The position numbers were made by a program, and so were the translations under genes. From Heliocidaris erythrogramma (lineage: Eukaryota > Echinodermata > Echinoidea > Camarodonta > Echinometridae), in assembly GCA_025617745.1 (NCBI GenBank), contig CM046855.1, positions 48,835,813 through 48,899,812 of the forward strand: a DNA stretch of 64,000 nt. The letters are read 5' to 3'. The notes below the pieces were generated by a model. That model worked only from the letters and a program-made list of their open reading frames with translations. It made no database searches and had not been told where the DNA came from. Within the stretch, counting starts at the first letter, position 1, and each line of letters begins with the position of its first letter. Shown one piece after another: positions 1-12,000 of the stretch.

Positions 1-479
1 CAAAATGGTTTTTTTAATGAAAAGAAGGAATGCACGGTTCTACGCCAATGGACGGAACCCCTCAATTGAGAATAACAATGCGAGCGAACAAATTTTCTTC
101 GATATTTTCGCATTGAAATTATGAAATTTCTTATTTCCTTACTTCTAATCATTAAAGAATGTAATGATATTTCAAGATCAAACATAATGAGTTTGAATAA
201 TTATTAGTTTAAAGTTAATGTATCATCATTCTTATTTATTTTATCCAAAAGGCCATCCCGCCACCTCAAAATTTGGGGGATATATACCCCCCCCCCCCCC
301 CCCCCGGGATCGACACCCATGCATATATCTAAATATCCGATATGTTATGATTACTAATATTTTACTGTATTTGTAAAATTTAGACAACATTTTCACACAC
401 ACAGAAAACCATTTTGGGATGCTCTAAAATGCAAGTTTTATAGAAAGATTATTGAAAAAGTCCATGGTGTGGGAGCAGG

Positions 480-700
480 CGCCTGGGAACGATTTTGTTA
501 CTGGGGGTGCTGTGAGCCCAAAATCTCTGACAAGCAAAAAAAAAGGTCATAAGCATTTTAGTGTCTCTTTGTAAGTCCAAAAATCTCTGACAAGCACCAA
601 AAAAAAGGTCCTCAGAACTACTTTGAGAAAAAAATTGCAGGGGTGCTGCAGCACCCCCCCCCCCCCCCCACACACACACCCCCGGCTCCCAGGCCCCTGT
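480..700. repeat. Dispersed repeat, copy A (ends CCTGGGA / TCCCAGG)
   Basis: Shares with copy B (21983-22191) the order GATTTTGTTnCTGGGG, GTGCTGTGAGC, two blocks of CCAAAAATCTCTGACAAGCA followed by AAAAAGGTC, then AGCACCCCC and GGGGCCTG or GGCCCCTG. The ends form a short inverted repeat. Confidence 0.6.
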
Positions 701-1110
701 GTGGGGTGGATACCAGTCCCACAGCCTCCCCGTTCATCCCCCAATCATGAACACGGATCGACACCCCTGGCCACTACAATGCATACTAAAATAAAATTGA
801 ATTTATATTGTCATTTTGCACATTATGATTATTTGGATTGAAGGAACACCCGAGGTTCCAGCCCGCTTTCGACGACAATTGGGGCTTGGAAAGGGATTTT
901 TTTTCTAGATCATCATTGTTTCGAATGTGCCCCCCCCCCCCCCCCCCCACAGCCAAGGTCCAGATACGCCACTGCCTCTAACCTTAATTATAGAAAGGTG
1001 CTTTGGGCAAGTTTGAAAACATGCATGGCAGTAATTCTTGAAATAAATTCGACTAAAAATGTAATGCAAAATAATTAATGACGGTTCTATATCTGCTATT
1101 CGCGAGCCGC

Positions 1111-1158
1111 GGATATATCCAGATATTCGGATATCCGGATATCCGGATATGCGCATGC
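1111..1158 (+). promoter_or_regulatory. GGATATCC tandem motif and NRF1-like site just before LRPPRC
   Basis: A short run of ATATTCGG/ATATCCGG units ends in TGCGCATGCA (NRF1-like, consensus GCGCATGCGC) about 30 bp before the start codon. No TATA box is seen. NRF1 is a known regulator of nuclear genes for mitochondrial proteins; activity here is inferred. Confidence 0.3.
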
Positions 1159-1186
1159 ATAGCACGTGTGTAAAGACGGTGGCAAA

Positions 1187-1326
1187 ATGGCTTCTGCATT
1201 GCGGGCATTGAGATTTTCCAGGATATTACCCGTATCTGCAAGAATTGCAACAAGATCAAGCCTACATCGTTCACTTCGAATAACACCTTCCAGAAGATTC
1301 GATCAGTCTGTTGGTAGAAACTATCG
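1187..1326 (+). CDS. LRPPRC: LRPPRC exon 1 (coding start, mitochondrial presequence)
   Basis: Residues 1-46 plus two bases. ATG at 1187 opens [16 protein letters not shown], an Arg/Ala/Ser-rich amphipathic leader. Donor CG|GTAACT. Frame continues into exon 2 with no stop. The context GCAAAATGG is a good start context, and the bases around the ATG also resemble a YY1 site (AAnATGGC). Confidence 0.88.
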
Positions 1327-4300
1327 GTAACTATAACTAAGTAAATCATCAATTATAAATTATATCCGCACGTACTTCACTCAATTTCCCAGGACATGCA
1401 CGAGGAGCTCCACTGCCTCCAGTCCAATATCCATCATGCCCGGCTCGAGCCCTTGGCCATGTCGAACCCGGGGGAAGCAATGTGATGGGGCTTCTGTACC
1501 CCTCGCGTGCGTGCCGCATGCATGCCGCTAGACAGAAAAATCCGTCTGTTTGGAGGAGTTTTATAACATTTTTTGATTTTCGAGGCTCTCCTCCAAGACA
1601 GACGGAAGCCTACCATAGTCACCGTAGTCGAGTACCTCTCCGCGGGCCTTAACCACTAACGTCCGTGCGCATTGACTCGCCACCGTGGCGTTGTTAACTC
1701 GCCACTCACCTGTCACTTACTGTCAGAACTCGTCCTCTAAAAATTATCTGCATCGCTTCAGACTTTGTTGTGGCTACATTGAATAGGTCAAAATATATTC
1801 TTCTGCCGTTGGAAGTCTCTTGTAAGATCCGGCGCATGAATAAGAGTTGGGCGCGATCAAAGTTTAACTAGCACACACACTCCTGCAATAGCCGGTGGAT
1901 GGAGCTCGGGCGACAAAGACTAGACCTCCCTACTCAACAATAGTTGTAGCCCAATATGACGGAAGTTGACAAAATTTGCTATCGAGATGAAGATTAAAAT
2001 ATACTGATCAAGCTGGTACCATTTTAAAAGAGGGGGTGGTGTGATCTAAAAAAATAGAAGGGGTGGCGGTTTAACGTAGAACCCTCTACAAGAAGGTGGC
2101 GAGTCTGCGTAGATCTGGCACATGTGTTGTGTGTATGTATGACGTGCCTGTGTGGTGTGCGCATGCGCGCAGTATTGGATTTGTAACTACAGGTAGAGAT
2201 CGATGGGCGCGACTCAACAGCAGCCACCTATTGAGTCGCCATCCCGGAAGTATGTATATAGTGACGTCATTCTCTTTAAAATGGAGCATTTTCATGAATC
2301 ATGCTTTTGAGATATTTTAGGGGATACATTGATGTTTTCATATTAAATCAAGATTTTGGCAAGAATAAAGTTTAATTTAGCAGTATAGGAAGTTTAAGGC
2401 CGTTGGGTGGCGACTCAATGCGCATGGACGTTAGGGGCGGTATTCTGAAAACTGTGTTATCTTTTGTGTTAAGGAAAACTGTGTTAAATGTCATAACAAA
2501 TTGAAATTGCGCGCAATAAACACTAATCATTGGTGCTTGCGCAGATGTCTCTGTTAACTTTACGCGGGCACAGCCATCTCTGCGCTATCATTAACCAATG
2601 ACTTGTCATGATTTTGATTTGTTATGACAATTAACATCGTTTTACTAACATAAAAGATAACACCGTTTTCAGAATACGGCCCCAGCAGACTAGGGTCTAT
2701 GGCCAAAAGTATGAGGTGCCTCACCCTACCACCGGTACGTTTATAATATTACTATATTCTATAAATACTAATTAGAAATAGAAGTCGTAGATCGACATAA
2801 ATTAACTTATAGGCCTATAGGCCTAGTAAAAATAATGTAGGCCTATACTAAATACAGGTGCGCTCACCTGAATTTTGAAATAATCCAAAATTAACCTCGT
2901 TTTGACATGTCAGCGGCATTGTCAGCGGGGTTATCGCAAATGAATCGAGGCGAATGGAATACTAATGTAGTGAACGCACACGCGTGTACGCGTACGTAGG
3001 TCCCAGCTTAGCTGCGGAGCTCCTGACTCAAATGCAGTCAAAGCTGATAAATTTGTTGTTCCATCGTATTTCGGTAAAAATATTACCAATACCACGTAAG
3101 ATAATCTCACAAACCTTACTTAAAATGCAATAAAAAATCATAGATTTGCGTGAAGGAGGATGAATTTTACGATTTGAATATTTTCCGATGAAAAAAAGGC
3201 GAGAATATTATATCGCGGACGATCGCGACCGATCTTTTCTCTCATGTTGAAGCACTACTGCGCGTGCGCAATGGTGATTGGCAATCAGGTTTTCGAGAGA
3301 CCAGCACTGAGAAAAGATCGTTGTGACATTTCTATCGCATTTTTTTTGCCAAAGAAATATTGAAAACGTACGTATAATCACTCCGATTGCAAGTTTTTGT
3401 TATTTTCATGTAAGTATGAGTAGAGCTGGTGATTTTATGTGATGTGGTATTTGTACTATTTTAATCGAACTTTGGTCAAAGCAAAAGTAATGCACAAGGG
3501 TGTATAGCTCATCCGCGATGAGCCGAATATTGTAGCACCATAGGAAAGCACATAGCGATGGACCCCAACGGGAGTGGCTGGGGCAGACTTCGGTCTATGT
3601 AGGAGAGGGATTCCGCGAAGCCAGACGTAGTCTCAGCGGAGCATATCCCCGAACGAAATAGACTGATTTTTTCGATCTAGCATGCCGCATGCATGCCGTA
3701 ACTTTTTGGAGTTTTCCAAAATATCACTGACGTTTTGAATTTGTTAAGCTGATCTCTTGTTGATTTGGAATTCATCCTGTAGATACGACAACTTTGAAAT
3801 ATTCTGGAAGTAGACCGCTAAGCTGCTAAGGCTCTATTAGTAGATGTCGACAGGGATAGAACAGTTTTCAAAATGAAAATAGACATGATAGACGACTCAT
3901 GTCCTGAATTATTATTAAGTTATTTTAACCATGTGAACTTCTAGATTCTAGATTCTAAGTTCGGCCTAAAGCATGTAAAGGGAAAGTCCACTTAACCTTA
4001 ATTTTTTCTATTGATACTAGATCTAAATGTTAGATCTAGATCATAAAAATGTCCTAACCAACAACACGATTAAAGGCATATTTTCAAAATTAGTTACTGT
4101 TGTATTCTTTAGAAACATAGTGATCAATTAAACATTTGCCTATATACCATAAACATGTAGAGGAGCCAGGCTTGACTAGCACATGTATGTGCTATTTTCT
4201 GGTCCCATTTACCATTTGTATTATATATGTTTTCATATCTGTATTATTTCTTTGCATTTTTTGTGAAAACATGTCATTTGTCGGTGAGTAAAATCAATCA

Positions 4301-7300
4301 ATAAAAAATAGAAATTTATGATTTTTTTTCAGTACAGGGCAAATATGAGATGGGCTCGCAAGATACGTCTGATTGATTACACCTTCAAAAATTCAGAACT
4401 TTCTTGTTACAATTTACAATGTACTTTGGATTCAGCAGCTTTACACCACCGCCGCCGCGTCATATTCTTGTGTGCGCTCTAACTGCCACATTCAGTGACG
4501 GATTTCTTTTAAATTTTGTATGGAGGTGTATCTTGGTATAATCTACACACATATAATTTCTGGTGATGCTGCCCCCAGTGCTCTGTCTTTTGTAGGGTAA
4601 AATGCCATATTTTTGTGTATAGTTTGTGTGTGCTCTGGCGGTCACATTTCTCAACAGATTTGTTCAAATTTTGCATGAAGGTGTCTCTTGATAGAATCTA
4701 GAAGCCTATAGATTTTGGTGATGCTGTCTCCAGTGTTCCGTCTTTTATCGGGTCAAAGGTCATATTTTGATAGATGCCTTGTTGTGCACTCTTGTGTACG
4801 GTATAAATGCCACATTTCTTAACAGATTTCTTTCAAATTTTGTATGGAAATTTGTATGGAAGCAAGCAAATGACAGCTCTTACATTGAACAATAAAGTTT
4901 CAGGACTTTATCACTTCGGCAACATGTGGGTGTGTATAGTTTTTGGTGATGCTGCCCCAGTGTCCCGTCTTTTATAGGGTCAAAGGTCATACTTTGGAGG
5001 ATCGGGTGAGTGCAATCTGCAGGGCACATTTCTTTATGGATTTCTTTCAAATTTTGTATGGAGATGTATCTTGGTACAATCTACAAATTTATACGTTTTG
5101 ATAATGCTGCCCTCAATATTCCGTCTTTTATAGCCTGGTCAAAGGTGTCCATTTCGTGCGCTCTTCTGCATTTCTTGACAGATTTCTTTCAAATTTTGTT
5201 TGGAGGTGTATCTTGGTAAAATCCACACATCTTTAGTTTTTGGTTATGCTGCCACCAGTGTTCATCATTTATAAGGTCAAAGGTCATATTTTTGATGTCT
5301 CGTGTTCGCTCTGCAGGCCATATTTCTTGGAAGGATTCCTTTCAAATTTTGTATGGAGATGTATCTTGGTACAATCTACAAATTTATACTTTTTGATAAT
5401 GCTGCCCTCATTTACCCGTCCTTTATAGGGTCAAAGGTCAAATGTATTTTGTGCGCTCTACCTGCCACATTTCTTGACGGATTTCTTTCAAATTTTATAT
5501 GGAGGTGAGTCTTAGTAAAATCACATCTTTAGTGTGTGCTGATGCTGCCCCCAGTTTTCTTTTTATAGGGTCAATTGTCATATTTTGGTTGCTGTCTTGC
5601 ATGCACTCTGGCCTTCACATTTGTTGACTGATTTCTTTCAGATTTTGTATCGAGGACCATCATAGATTACTCTAGACCTCGACACTATTTGGTGATGCTG
5701 CCCCTAGTGTTCCGTCTTTTATAGGGTCAAAGGTCATATTTTAGTGGATATCTTGTGTGCGCGCTGCAGCAGGTCACATTTCTTGACAGATTTCTTTCGA
5801 ATTTTCTATAGAGATGCATTATACTCTAATCTATACACATTGTTTTGGTGATGCTGCTCCTAGTGTTGAAAATAGTCCAGGCCACTGGTGGCAATCTCTG
5901 TCATCTCTGTGTTTGAGGGAGGGGAGGGGGGGGGTTCTTTGTCCCTCCTCCGAACAAAAGGATGACGCAAAAAACACTGCCAGTGCCGGGGGATACATTC
6001 GCATTGCGCGGCAATGGACATTTCTAGTTTCTTATTAGATTTTGCTCAAACTTTCACTGATCAGATCTGTTTAATTTTTCTGCTTTTAAAACCAAGTTGA
6101 TATCAGGATGTCCTTTCCCTTTAACTGTGGGGCAGTTTAACCTTTGTTGTGATCCTCTGTAGTGCATGGACTATTAATTTTGTGTAAAAATCTAGTCCAT
6201 TAAATTTTTGTGTGCAGCAAAATATCAAAGATAAAAATAAAACATGCAAGCACATCTCCCTCAAATTTCTTTGATGGGGACAAATAAACTACTAGTTTGC
6301 AGGCACAAACCCTGATCAATCGTAAAAGAGTTGTCTGCACTGTAAGACTACCGTAGGCCCTGTACTATAGGTAGCTGGGTTAGGCTTCTCTCAAGACAAT
6401 GTCAAATTAGGGTCTGTGCTTGCAGACTAATAAACTACAATTCAACTTTTCTTCTCCTGACAGCATTCATGGCATTGCAATTGCAGTGGCACTGTTAATC
6501 TCAAATTGTTTGAGTTATATAAAGAGTCTATAGGATGTAAATCATCAGTGTTATATCTAATGAGAATTGAGTAGTTATTGCAGTTGTATTACTCTGATCC
6601 CATCAAATGTCCTCACAGTTCAAGTAACTTGATCCATTGCAAGGCATCGGAAAATCTATGATGTGGTTCATCTGTGACATATGAAAGGTTCTGAAATCCA
6701 CTCACTCTTTCTCCCTCACTCGTTTCAAATATGAAGTATTAAAAAATGAAATATAAAAATCAACTCACCTGTTCTACATATATTCTACATCTTTCAGCCT
6801 ATCAAACCTGCGATGTCTTTCGTTAGCGGCATCCAGATTTCAGTCAGTCTCTGCCCAGCAAGCTGACGTTGATTCCACCGAGGTAGCACAGCCAATCAGG
6901 TCAGACAATGAGTTCAGGATTGTACTGAGGAGACTAGATGACATGGTCAGGCGGACAGGGCGCATCACCAAAGCTCAGCTTCTCCTTGTCTTTGATGAAA
7001 TTTGCAAGCTTGGTAAGTGAAAGATATTATATGATCAGGGCTGTATAAAGAAGAACAGCTGCAGGTCATTCTGGTTAATCTGTTATACAGTACTGTAGAG
7101 ACCAGCATTCTTTTCACAGAAGCTCAGTTATTATTTTTATTTATCAATGTTCCAGGCTATCTTGGAAATCGGGGAAAACCTGGAAAATTAGTTCCCTTTT
7201 TTTCCAGTCGGGGAAAACTCGAAAATTAAATCAGGGGCAAAATCCGAGAATTTAATTGGCCCCAAAAGAATGTAACTTACATTTTGTCTCGTGTCCACAA

Positions 7301-9064
7301 GGAGAAGATGTTTCAAAGACATTTTGAAGATGTCTCAAACCGGAAAATAGTTTGAAAATAGGGTAAAATAAGGAATTGATTTACATGCAATACTGGGAAT
7401 CCTGCTCATGGTCGATGAAATTTGCCATCTTAGGTGAAATGTTTTACTGGTCTTTAAAAAGATGATGCCCTTCATAGAGATGAAATATTGCATAATTATT
7501 CTGTTAAAAAATGCAGCATTCATAAAAAATATGGAACCCTCTAATTTAAATTATCTTTGATTGCTAGTCAAATTGATCAGGCCTGAAAAAGTATAGGTTT
7601 TTGCACACCAGCCCCTCAGGTTTTATTCAAATGGATAGCATGACTTGTGAGAGAACAGCAAATTTCATGATTAATTCACTTACATGTTAAAGGTAGTACA
7701 TAGTGTTTGCAAAGATCATAGATTTTTCAAATGTATATTTTATTCGATCGAAGTGACCTACAGAAGAAGATAATGGTCGTTGGTCCGGTTAAAATCGGTC
7801 AAGGTTCAGAGATATAAAGCGTTTTTTTTTTCTCGAGCTGTATAGCGCAATCGTTGGCAAAGATATTCTCCTCCGCCAAAATAAAGGTTTTACATAAGAA
7901 ATCAAGTTCGTCGTTAAAAAATAGGATGAAGTAGTCTCACATAAAGATACACCTAAAATTTCATGGCAATCGGCCAATGAGAAACTGAGATATAGGGCTT
8001 AGTAATTCTGCTTTTGTTGCTAAGGGATCGCATTTTTATCGGGAGTCCCCAGATAAAAAAAGCCCTGAATTTTCAATAAAATACATTAAATAGAAAAATG
8101 TTAATATCTCGAAAACTAAACAATATTAGAATCTACGGTTTGGAGGGCTGGTTACATGTAGGTACCCCAAAGGGAGTGTTATAACAAAAAATGAATAAAA
8201 TTTATTTTTGAACCCCCGACACTATGCACTACCATTAAATCGTTTGTATGCTTATGAACAAAGAGATATTTCAGTCTTTGGAATAGTATCTTTAGGATGC
8301 AGCCCTCTGCTGTAATATTTTTGCATACACTGATTTTCCTCTTTATCAGCTTTGTGTGTATTTGTGCTCAATTTCTTTATTCCTTGGGCCATTGTGATCT
8401 GCTTTCTCCCACTATCAGTAATGTTAGTGCAATGCATGATCCCACAGTAAACATACACATATTTTTACAAAAGTTGACAAAATTTGCCAATTTTTATTTT
8501 AAAAAAACATGATTTTGAACCTCTCAATGTGTTGCCAATTTAAGGATTTTAAAACTTATTCCTGGCATCAAATGCAATATGGTCATGCAACAAAAATGGA
8601 CATATTGTGTGCAGTATGATGTATCTGGTATATTTTTTTAAAGCTCTGAATTAAAGGTTACTAAGCCAACCACAAAATGTGGTCAATAGTTTCAGAAGGG
8701 TTAAACAACACAAATTGTTTCCATACTCATGCATGAGAAGTGGCTTCTTCTCTTACCTGGGATTATTTTGAACGTTGATATTGGTTGATAATACTGTTAT
8801 TGATGATTATTAGTTTTTAATGATTGATTATTTATTAAAAAGCAAGTAAATTCTGATGAATCTAAATCCGTAATGAATGCTTGATGTTCTTAACCTTTAA
8901 CCCCTAGGTGCTGCCAAACCTAACCAGGCCCTACTGCTCATCAGGAGCTGTGGTGCACTCTTGCCAGAGGTGGCTCTCGAGGAGAGGACAGCACTTGTCT
9001 CTAACATATGGGATAAACTCAAAGAACTGGGTAGGTATATGCTTTGTTTGTCATAGTAATAATA

Positions 9065-9095
<31 letters not shown>

Positions 9096-12000
9096 CGATG
9101 ATGATGACGATGAGGATGACGATGAGGATGATGATGATGACGATGACGATGAGGATGATGATGGTGATGATGGTGATAGTGATGATGATGGTGATGATGA
9201 TGGTGATGGTGATGATGATGGTGATGATGATGATGGTGATGATGATGATGATGATGATGATGGTGATGGTGATGGTGATGGTGATGGTGATGGTGATGGT
9301 GATGGTGGTTTTGGTGATAGTGATGATGATAATGATTACACTCTTGCCAGAGGTAGATCTTGTAGGGTACATTATGTAGGATAAACTCGAAGCATGTTTA
9401 AAGCCAGCTGGGTTTCCAAACTCAATTATGGCAAGTTGCAGAGTTTCCAATTTTGGATAAAACATTTACATGTTAAATACGATGTGCTTTTTGGGATAAT
9501 TTGCATTTTCCATGTAAAAACATTTGGCTTATCTCAGTACTCAGGCTCAGTATTCAATGGTTCAGTGCAGAAGAAAATGTCCCTAGATTGCTCTAGAATG
9601 GCCTTAGCATGGCATACCCTATATCCCTGCAATTATTACTGAACTAAAGATGTAGAATATCACGTTTCAGTCCGAAATGTAGAAACACAATTCTTCCATA
9701 AACAGCTCATGTATTGGCAAAAGATTGTCTTTAATGCCTCAGTGTTAACATCTTTGCGTTGTGTATTACAGGAGCTACTTTTGATGTCACACATTACAAC
9801 GCCCTCCTCAGAGTCTATCTTCAAAATGAGCATAAGTTCTCCCCAACCGACTTCCTTGCCCAGATGGAATCTCATGGCATTGATCCAAACAGGGTGAGCT
9901 TTTTTTTCTATTGTTTACAGGTAACAGGGATCCACTATCTTTTTTTAAGATTTCGGTTTTCTGTCGTAATTCTAAAGATATACAGATTCCTTTATCAAAA
10001 TGCAGAGTTTGCAGCGCTGGTTGTATTGCATGAAATCGAATGCCTAGGATAAACATATTTTTCTGTGCTTCCACCAATCATGATCATTGAATATATCTGA
10101 TCTGCCAATTTCTAGATAACCTACCAGAGGTTGATCAGTGCCTACTGCTTACAAGGCGACATCCAGGGAGCTACCAAGATCCTGGAGTTCATGAAATCCA
10201 AGGACCTCCCTGTCACAGAGGGCATCTTTAATTCCCTCATCACTGGACATGGAAGAGCAGGGTAATTGTCTTGTTTTTTGGATTTTTTTTTATTTTTTTT
10301 TTTTACCTTCTATTGTTTGTGACTGGACTTAGTTTTGTCTTTTGTGACCCTTTCTAATTCAGATTTAAAGGGCAAGTCAGACCTCACCAATAACAAAAAG
10401 ATTTTCAGTTAAAGGTGGGTGCAAAATGCTTACTTGATTACCCATTATGTTGTTGTTGTTAATTGGGCTTTTTACAGACATGAATCAGTCAGATATGATT
10501 ATTTACATCACCATCCAAAAGATGTGACTGAGATTTGAACCTAGGTCCGATCAGAGTCCGTTTGTATGTGAATGCAGAGAGCTGACCATAGACGTCACTG
10601 CTAGACCAACTCCTGATCCCTGTTTTAAAACCTCTTGCTCCTGTGTTTTAAAACCAGTTTAAATGCCTGTATAGCCCACTGCAAACTAGAAAGCTCTTCA
10701 TCCACCTACTATGTGTGTGAGAACAGGGCCGCAATTTAATGTTCAATTATGGAACAAGTGGGTTTGGAGAGTAAAAAATCTGTTTTTAAAATTCTTATTT
10801 ATTTTTGTTTGCAGCGATCTTGAGAATGCACAGAACATATTGAGTGTAATGAGGTAAGTGGGTATTACATTTTAAGCACGTTTTCTACAAAGGGATTCTT
10901 TTGTTAGATATTAGAGTAAAATGTCAATATATTATAGGCAATGTGGAAATTGGCTTGCAATAGACTTACAAATTCTGGAGTATTCTTCAGTTTGTTTATA
11001 AAAATCATAGGCAGAGGGGTATTTTTGAAGATTGTTGATATGATCTTGATACATTCTTTTGAGTTCACTTTGCTGTGTGTTTTTTTCTTTCTTAGTTATC
11101 TTTATAAATTCAGATTATTTGAATGATTTTGGACGAGTGAGAATCTTCAAATACAAAGTTGCAGGGAAAGGTGGTAAAATTTTGTATTGTGTTCTTCAAC
11201 ATTTTATTTAACTTCTGAAAGTGAGTCAGTACAACAGTTTGACAATTAAGCTCATTTCTTAGTATGTTCATACATGTTTTAAACCAGAAGGTTCCTGTAT
11301 GTAAGCCTAGGAGTATGACAACATCCAATTGTCCTCTGGTTGACAACAATAAGACTGTCAAAACCATGTACATCTCTGTTTTGTGTGATAGGAATGTTGG
11401 ACTTGAGCCTAGTTCTGACACCTACACAGCTCTCATGTGTGCTTATGCTGAAAAGGGAGACATGGAAAGTATCACAAAGGTAAAAAATTTGACCCTTCCA
11501 TTGCATTGGTTACATAGGTAGAATACTTCCCTCCATGATATTTTGAAAGTGCACCCATTTGTTTAAAGTACTACCCTGTATAAAAAGTGTTTGGTCTGTG
11601 ATGAAAAATTTATCCACAGTGCTTGCGACAACAAGATGATTTATAATTTTCCTATGAAAACTAAACTTTGTAGGTAGTCTGTGTGTTTTCATCCAAAGTG
11701 GATTTACAAAATACCCTCAAATTCCATTTTTTTTTAAAGGTGTATAAGAGCGATACATCTGCAGTTGAGCCACTTTTATATTTAACTTGTATATTTCAAA
11801 TTGTGCATTTTGAGATTATTCAAAGGTAGTTTCTGATAGGGAAAAAACAATTTGAGTGTTATGTTATGAGTATGTTATGAGTATGTTATCCAACAGCTCA
11901 AAACTGATTTCAGTTTTATGGTAGTGAAATTGACATCAAAATGGTAACTTGATTATAATAACTTTATTCTATCCCACTATTCTTATTGGCACAGCTTTCA

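Larger units (their letters stand above)
1..1186. other. Upstream flank of LRPPRC: poly(C) tracts and one dispersed repeat
   Basis: No gene is seen. Poly(C) runs of about 15-20 nt lie near 289-305, 653-669 and 930-948. The LRPPRC promoter must lie in its last few hundred bases, but no core element is clear. Confidence 0.6.
1327..6797 (+). other. LRPPRC intron 1: repeats, otherwise nothing recognised
   Basis: Holds a fold-back element (2434-2684), a retroposon-like 3' tail (4170-4315) and the ~150-bp tandem array (4440-5870). NRF1-like palindromes occur at about 2157-2168 (TGCGCATGCGCG) and 3259-3270 (TGCGCGTGCGCA). No coding exon was found in the remainder. Confidence 0.7.

Noticed and set aside
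1187-1352. Exon 1 continuing to the TAA at 1328
   Set aside because: Splicing at CG|GTAACT gives a continuous frame into exon 2 and the expected LRPPRC N-terminus.
8908-9384. 158-codon open frame rich in Asp
   Set aside because: It is LRPPRC exon 3 reading through its donor into the (GAT)n microsatellite; the acidic run is compositional.
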